Source of the DNA: Tachypleus tridentatus
Taxonomy: Eukaryota > Arthropoda > Merostomata > Xiphosura > Limulidae
DNA length: 64,000 nucleotides
Direction: 5' to 3'
NCBI RefSeq assembly: GCF_004210375.1
Contig: NC_134832.1
Coordinates: forward strand, 155,679,592 to 155,743,591
Shown here: piece by piece, positions 58,230-64,000 of the stretch
How the letters are laid out: the number at the start of each line of letters is the position of its first letter
Position numbering within the stretch: position 1 is the first letter of the stretch
Position numbers and translations under genes: made by a program
The notes under the pieces: model-generated
What the model was told of the DNA's origin: nothing
The model's database searches: none
Seen by the model: the letters and a program-made list of their open reading frames with translations, nothing else

Positions 58230-59920
58230 GTTGTACAGACTGGCTTGTGTACTTAATATTATAGATTTACTTGCTGCATTGTGTATTTAGTATTATAGTT
58301 TTATTTACAACATTGTGTACTTAATATTATAGTTTTACTAACTATATTATTTTATATTTAAAATATAGTTTTACCAATGATATTGTTTATTTAATATTAT
58401 ACTTCTGCTTACAACATTGTATTTAATATTCTAGTTTTACAAACTACATTTTTTATTCAATATTGAAGTTGTACCGACTGTATTGTGTACTTAATATTAT
58501 AGTTTTACTTACTGCATTATGCATTTAATATTATACATTTACTTACTACATTGTGTATTTAATATTATAATTTTACTTACTACACTTTGTATTTAATATT
58601 ATAATTTTACTTACTACATTGTGTATTTAATATTTTAATTTTACTTACTACACTGTGTATTTAATATTATAATTTTACTTACTACATTGTGTATTTAATA
58701 TTTTAATTTTACTTACTACACTGTGTATTTAATATTATAATTTTACTTACTACATTGTGTATTTAATGTTATAGTTTTACTTACTACATTGTGTATTTAA
58801 TGTTATAGTTTTACTTACTACATTGTGTATTTAATATAGTTTTACTTACTACATTGTGTATTTAATGTTATAGTTTTACTTACTACATTGTGTATTTAAT
58901 GTTATAGTTTTACTTACTACATTGTGTATTTAATATTATAATTTTACTTACCACACTGTGTATTTAATATTATAATTTTACTTACTACATTGTGTATTTA
59001 ATATTATAATTTTACTTACTACATTGTGTATTTAATGTTATAGTTTTACTTACTACATTGTTTATTTAATGTTATAGTTTTACTTACTACATTGTGTATT
59101 TAATATAGTTTTACTTACTACATTGTGTATTTAATGTTATAGTTTTACTTACTACATTGTGTATTTAATGTTATAGTTTTACTTACTACATTGTGTATTT
59201 AATATAGTTTTACTTACTACATTGTGTATTTAATGTTATAGTTTTACTTACTACATTGTGTATTTAATGTTATAGTTTTATTTACTACATTGTGTATTTA
59301 ATATTATAATTTTACTTACCACACTGTGTATTTAATATTATAATTTTACTTACTACATTGTGTATTTAATATTATAATTTTACTTACCACACTGTGTATT
59401 TAATATTATAATTTTACTTACTACATTGTGTATTTAATATTATAATTTTTCTTACTACACTGTGTATTTAATATTATAATTTTAATTACTACGTCCTGTA
59501 TTTAACATTTATAGTTTTACTTACTACATTTGTACTTAATATTATAGTTTTACTTACTACATTTGTACTTATTATACTTTTACTTACTACATTGTGTATT
59601 TAATATTATAGTTTTACTTACTACATTTGTACTTATTATACTTTTACTTACTACATTGTGTATTTAATGTTATAGTTTTGCTTACTACATTTGTACTTAA
59701 TATTATAGATTTACTTACTACATTTGTACTTAATATTATAGTTTTACTTACTACATTTGTACTTAATATTATAGTTTTACTTACTACATTGTGTATTTAA
59801 TGTTATAGTTTTACTTACTACATTTGTACTTAATATTATAGATTTACTTACTACATTTGTACTTAATATTATAGTTTTACTTACTACATTGTGTATTTAA
59901 TGTTAGAGTTATACCGACTA
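58230..59920. repeat. 34-bp AT-rich minisatellite, about 50 copies
   Basis: The unit is TTTTACTTACTACATTGTGT then ATTTAATGTTATAG. A 30-bp form (TTTAATATAG) and an ACATTTGTACTTAATATT form are interspersed. Older diverged units lie at the left edge. Confidence 0.93.
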
Positions 59921-60327
59921 TATTCCCAACTTTCACGTTTAAAACTTTCATCAGATTAAAATTAGTTTCTAAATAATGGATTTTTTGTCATTAGAGGAGT
60001 TAATTGACTTTCATAACATAAAAGTAAAATATTTGCATTTTGATTAGCTTATTTTAAATAATAAAGTGGTTATTATCGCAAACTGAAAAGTTCATTTTAT
60101 TACGATGACAATGTTAACTATTATTCATATAATTGAATATGATCACGTGGCTGTAGATTGGTTGATGAAGACGATCTCTGTTAACTTCTCAGATATTATA
60201 TGTCATAATAGTTATATTTAGGAAAATTTGGGTTAGGCAGTTAGTGACTTTACAATAAAATAAAACTTTAAAGAACACATAGGTATTTAGAATTTCAAAA
60301 CCAAAAGGTTCATTGAACAATATTTTT

Positions 60328-60640
60328 TTTCTGGAAATATATTGGTTTAAATGATTTTGTGTATCTATCTATCTATATACAAACAGTGAACACGAAGTAG
60401 ACATACGTATGTTGATCATACCCTTACCATAGAGTAAGTGGACGAGTTTAGAAATATTAATGTTTAGAAATATTAATATTTTTTTCTGGAAATATATTGC
60501 TTTAAATGATTTTGTGTATCTATCTATCTATCTATCTATATATATATATACAAACAGTGAACACGAAGTAAGACATACGTATGTTGATCATACCCTTACC
60601 ATAGAGTAAGTGGACGAGTTTAGAAATATTAATGTACAAA
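60328..60640. repeat. 155-bp tandem duplication with (TATC)n
   Basis: CTGGAAATATATTG at 60331 repeats at 60486, and the following block to GGACGAGTTTAGAAATATTA is shared. The second copy has a longer TATC/TA tract (about 60520-60550). Confidence 0.85.
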
Positions 60641-60765
60641 CTGCCGAGATGATGCAAAAACGAAACGAAGTGACTTTTTGTTAATCCTAAAAGTTGACAC
60701 GATGTAAGAACTAAAAAAGTGGTTTTAACTTTTCATTTGTTTGTTGGATCGTTTAACAAGAAAAT

Positions 60766-63593
60766 GGCCCGGCATGGCCAGGTGGTTAAGGCACTTGACT
60801 CGTAATCTGATAGTCGCGGGTTCGAATCTCCGTCCCATATTGTACTGCTGGGAGTCAAAGGTACATAATATATTGTCCTGCTGGGAGTCAAAGGTACATA
60901 ATATATTGTGCGACTGGGAGTCAAAGCTACACAATATATTGTACTGCTGGGAATCGAACGCCGAATTTCTCCAAACACTTTCCTTCTCTCTGTGGTTTCT
61001 CTAGGCAGTAGCTACGTACACTGTTCGTATTATTTGATAGTTCTCAGAATCGAGTAGTTCGAAACCTAGGCAGTGGACTCAAAATATATAGTAATATCCA
61101 TGGTTATTTATACATTCCAACTCATATTTTTGAAATACCAAGTTAAAAAAATACTCACTATTTCTAGAGTTTCACGGATTTGTATCCATTAAGTGCTAAC
61201 CCTTGTTCTTAAATTCAGAGATTTCTTCATTACAATAACACTATAAATATATATCTGTTACCTTGCATCACTTATTCATGTGTATAGTAGGTTAACATTA
61301 ACCTTGGAATACGTCCATGTTTACATTTTAAGGGTAAAATATAGAAACGATGAACCTAAAGATATCTGTTAGTTATATGAATTAGGGTTATGTTAATTCG
61401 AGCAGCGATATTACTTGGTAATTATATTCAAGTTGCTATTCCTATTCAAACGGATACTTCACTATTTCATCAAAATTTGTGGGGAAAGGCTACCAAGTAA
61501 TTTTCTCTATAATGGAAGATGCAATTTTCAAATTCAAGACATTTATAATTTTATAACTCTTGTTTCTATTTCACTCATCTTTCCTACATGTAATTTGTAA
61601 CGCATACTTGACTCTGATAAGCCTAACTTTAGATTAATGATAAGCAATGCTGTCTAAAGAACTTCACTATAAAATATATAAAAAATGAGACAATAATTAG
61701 AAATAACAATATTATACACTGTGTGCTGTTGGAACTTGCCAATAAATGGATAAACGTCAAATTTTAACAATCATTGAGTTTCTTTATAAAAGCTAATTAA
61801 TTATATCGTCCATTATTGGAGAGTATTGTTTGTTTTAACATAAAGATACACAACGGGTTATCTGCGATCTCTCTAAAACAGGGGATCTAACTTCGGATTT
61901 TAACATTGCAAGTCCGCACACCTTCCGCTGACCTACCCAAGGGCGGACGATATTCATTCTAATTTATGAATCTTAAATAGAGTGGAAATTGTTTCGTTTT
62001 ATTTAAAGATATGCTAAATACATCTTTTTTTAGTTTATACAAAAAGTAAGAGTTTTGAAAATATCTGATGTTTTGTAATAATAATGTTTCTGTTATCCAA
62101 CATACGAAAACAGATAGTTCCGTCTTTTAATAACAGGGTTTTCACGAGCTGTAAAAACACATATACAATATTCTTAAGCCTTAGACGTAAATTTACCCTG
62201 CGAAACGAGAAACTACAAACGAGGGCCTAACGATGGTTTTTGACCTTCACTGGTGTGGGTGACGGGAACAACTAAACCAATAAGAACTGAGTTTGTCAAG
62301 ACGTTATTTAAGAGATTGATAAATGTACAAGTCAGTTGTAGTTTCCACCCACAATTGCCAACAAGTTTCTACAGGCAATATATCAGCATACAACGAGGTA
62401 CTGGACGTCTTAGGTCTACGTTAGCGAACCACGTTCGACGTTATGGATGTCTTGCAGAGCCCGGAAATGTTCAATCAACCGAATTACAGTTTCCACTCGA
62501 AAAAAAAACAACAAAAAAACTTAAAACCCCTTTGTAAATAATGCTTGTGGCAGAATAGTATCACGGCTGAAAGTACAAATGTCGATTTAAAACTATACTC
62601 TGTAAACAGGGCTCATAGAGTACGCCAGTAACATAAACCCTCTGTATATCAAACTCAATATTTTACTCTTAAATTTATCATATTCTATTTTAGTTACAGA
62701 AGTTTCGTTGATGAATTAGGTGCAATAGAGGTTAATAAATTACATGTAGGAAAGATGAGTGAAATAGATACAAGAGTTATAAAATTATAAATGTCTTGAA
62801 TTTGAAAATTGCATCTTCCATTATAGAGAAAATTACTTGGTAGCCTTTCCCCACAAATTTTGATGAAATAGTGAAGTATCCGTTTGAATAGGAATAGCAA
62901 CATGAATATAATTACCAAGTAATATCGCTGCTCGAATTAACATAACCCTAATTCATATAACTAACAGATATCTTTGGGTTCATCGTTTCTATATTTTACC
63001 CTTAAAATGTAAACATGGACGTATTCCAAGGTTAATGTTAACCTACTATACACATGAATAAGTGATGCAAGGTAACAGATATATATTTATAGTGTTATTG
63101 TAATGAAGAAATCTCTGAATTTAAGAACAAGGGTTAGCACTTAATGGATACAAATCCGTGAAACTCTAGAAATAGTGAGTATTTTTTTAACCTGGTATTT
63201 CAAAAATATGAGTTGGAATGTATAAATAACCATGGATATTACTATATATTTTGAGTCCACTGCCTAGGTTTTGAACTACTCGATTCTGAGAACTATCAAA
63301 TAATACGAACAGTGTACGTAGCTACTGCCTAGAGAAACCACAGAGAGAAGGAAAGTGTTTGGAGAAATTCGGCGTTCGATTCCCAGCAGTACAATATATT
63401 GTGTAGCTTTGACTCTCAGCAGTACAATATATTATGTACTTTTCATTCCCAGCAGTACAATATATTATGTACCTTTGATTCCCAGCAGGACAATATATTA
63501 TGAACCTTTGACTCCCAGCAGTACAATATGGGACGGAGATTCGAACCCGCGACCCTCAGATTACGAGTCGCACGCCTTAACACGATTGGCCAG
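60766..63593. repeat. Large palindrome with tRNA-like caps
   Basis: The left arm 60766-61596 is repeated in reverse complement as the right arm 62737-63593, around an unrelated spacer of about 1.14 kb. Arm identity looks near 99%: I counted about six differences over roughly 760 bp. Each outer end is the family 1 SINE head (GGCCCGGCATGGCCAGGTGG on the left, its truncated reverse on the right), but the body behind it is a different sequence. Next to each head lies a run of about 30-bp units (CTGGGAGTCAAAGGTACATA-like), four on the left and five on the right. Open frames in the arms are mirror shadows. No transposase is seen. It could be a foldback element or an inverted duplication. Confidence 0.8.
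61850..61950 (-). mobile_element. SINE family 3, reverse copy in the palindrome spacer
   Basis: The minus strand reads CGGACTTGCAATGTTAAAAT, then a B-box-like stretch and GCAGATAACCCGTTGTGT, the same plan as the 25.5-kb copy. Confidence 0.45.
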
Positions 63594-63649
63594 TTAATAC
63601 TCTAATATCCTAACTGTTTCAGTTGAGATAGAAACAACAGGTCTGTACA

Positions 63650-63960
63650 AGAGCTCTGAACTCACTCTTTTAGTTTCTGTTGTCCCTAACGTTATCAAAT
63701 TATCAACTGTGCTTATATACAATAGAATCCGATAGACTTATATTTAAAATTTTAACTTTTTTTTTTAAAGCTCGATGTTCTTCAACAACCTTGTTATTTC
63801 AAGTTTCCCAAACTGGTTCTCCACTAAATTTAGTTTAGACAACCTTATGTAATTCTTCAGTTTCCTCTAATTACCTGCTACCAAGTCTATTGAAGTGAAG
63901 TCCGTCTTTAGCTTACAGTTCAATCTTGCTTTGAAAACGGACCTTACAAAAACAAAAACA
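63650..63960 (-). pseudogene. Fragment resembling a LINE SGNH/esterase domain end
   Basis: The minus strand of about 63876-63910 reads KDGLHFNRLGSR. This matches the DGxHxN catalytic-end motif of the SGNH hydrolase domain found in ORF1 of some CR1-type elements. Flanking sequence has stops. The piece runs toward the window edge and cannot be classified further. Confidence 0.4.
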
Positions 63961-64000
63961 ACACCTATTGTGTTTGTATCCCAAATGGCTTATACCTCTA

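Noticed and set aside
60766..60840. A genuine tRNA gene
   Set aside because: A-box and B-box sequence is present, but the anticodon stem does not pair well and the same head caps SINEs throughout the window.
61415..62918. Matching 61- and 74-residue frames in opposite orientation
   Set aside because: They are the same non-coding sequence in the two arms of the palindrome.

Overview
The window is AT-rich, intron-rich animal DNA, not bacterial. The recurring tRNA-headed SINE, with its long conserved body, is of a type I associate with horseshoe crabs (Xiphosura). That lineage call is from memory and is not proven by the sequence. Most long open frames here are artefacts of tandem repeats or relics of mobile elements.

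One gene dominates. A complete syntaxin-18 orthologue (STX18, the ER Qa-SNARE) lies on the + strand from the ATG at 19767 to the stop at 52452. Ten coding exons join in frame into 966 nt, or 321 residues (human STX18 is about 335). It has the syntaxin-18 N-terminal region, a charged linker, a SNARE helix with a probable zero-layer glutamine at residue 263, and a C-terminal membrane anchor ending in LFLDWYNP. Its introns are full of minisatellites and mobile-element relics.

Layout:
- 1-7 kb: mostly unannotatable, with a 34-bp repeat at the left edge, a (TG)n tract, an 86-bp satellite at 4.3-5.2 kb, and a possible minus-strand promoter with a perfect CRE near 6.9 kb.
- 7-19.5 kb: a mobile-element graveyard, with eight copies or fragments of one tRNA-derived SINE (three with clear target-site duplications) and decayed Ty3/gypsy pol pieces on the minus strand.
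- 19.7-52.5 kb: STX18. Intron 1 holds a CR1-like LINE relic and 31-, 43- and 59-bp satellites. Intron 2 holds a 3-kb array that changes from 45/47-bp to 33-bp units. Intron 3 holds a 41/44-bp array running to within about 22 bp of the exon 4 acceptor. Introns 3 and 5 hold two direct copies of an unclassified repeat of about 2 kb. Intron 6 begins with a 78-bp repeat that has duplicated the end of exon 6 together with its splice donor.
- 53-60 kb: a 37/38-bp array, a LINE RT fragment, a frameshifted class A GPCR relic on the minus strand (56.8-57.7 kb), and a 34-bp array.
- 60.7-63.6 kb: a large imperfect palindrome. Its arms of about 0.83 and 0.86 kb are nearly identical, and each is capped at its outer end by the same tRNA-like SINE head.
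- 63.65-64 kb: a minus-strand fragment resembling the end of a LINE esterase domain.

By my coordinates, tandem repeats cover about 12 kb, nearly a fifth of the window. All exon joins, family calls and element boundaries were made by eye.
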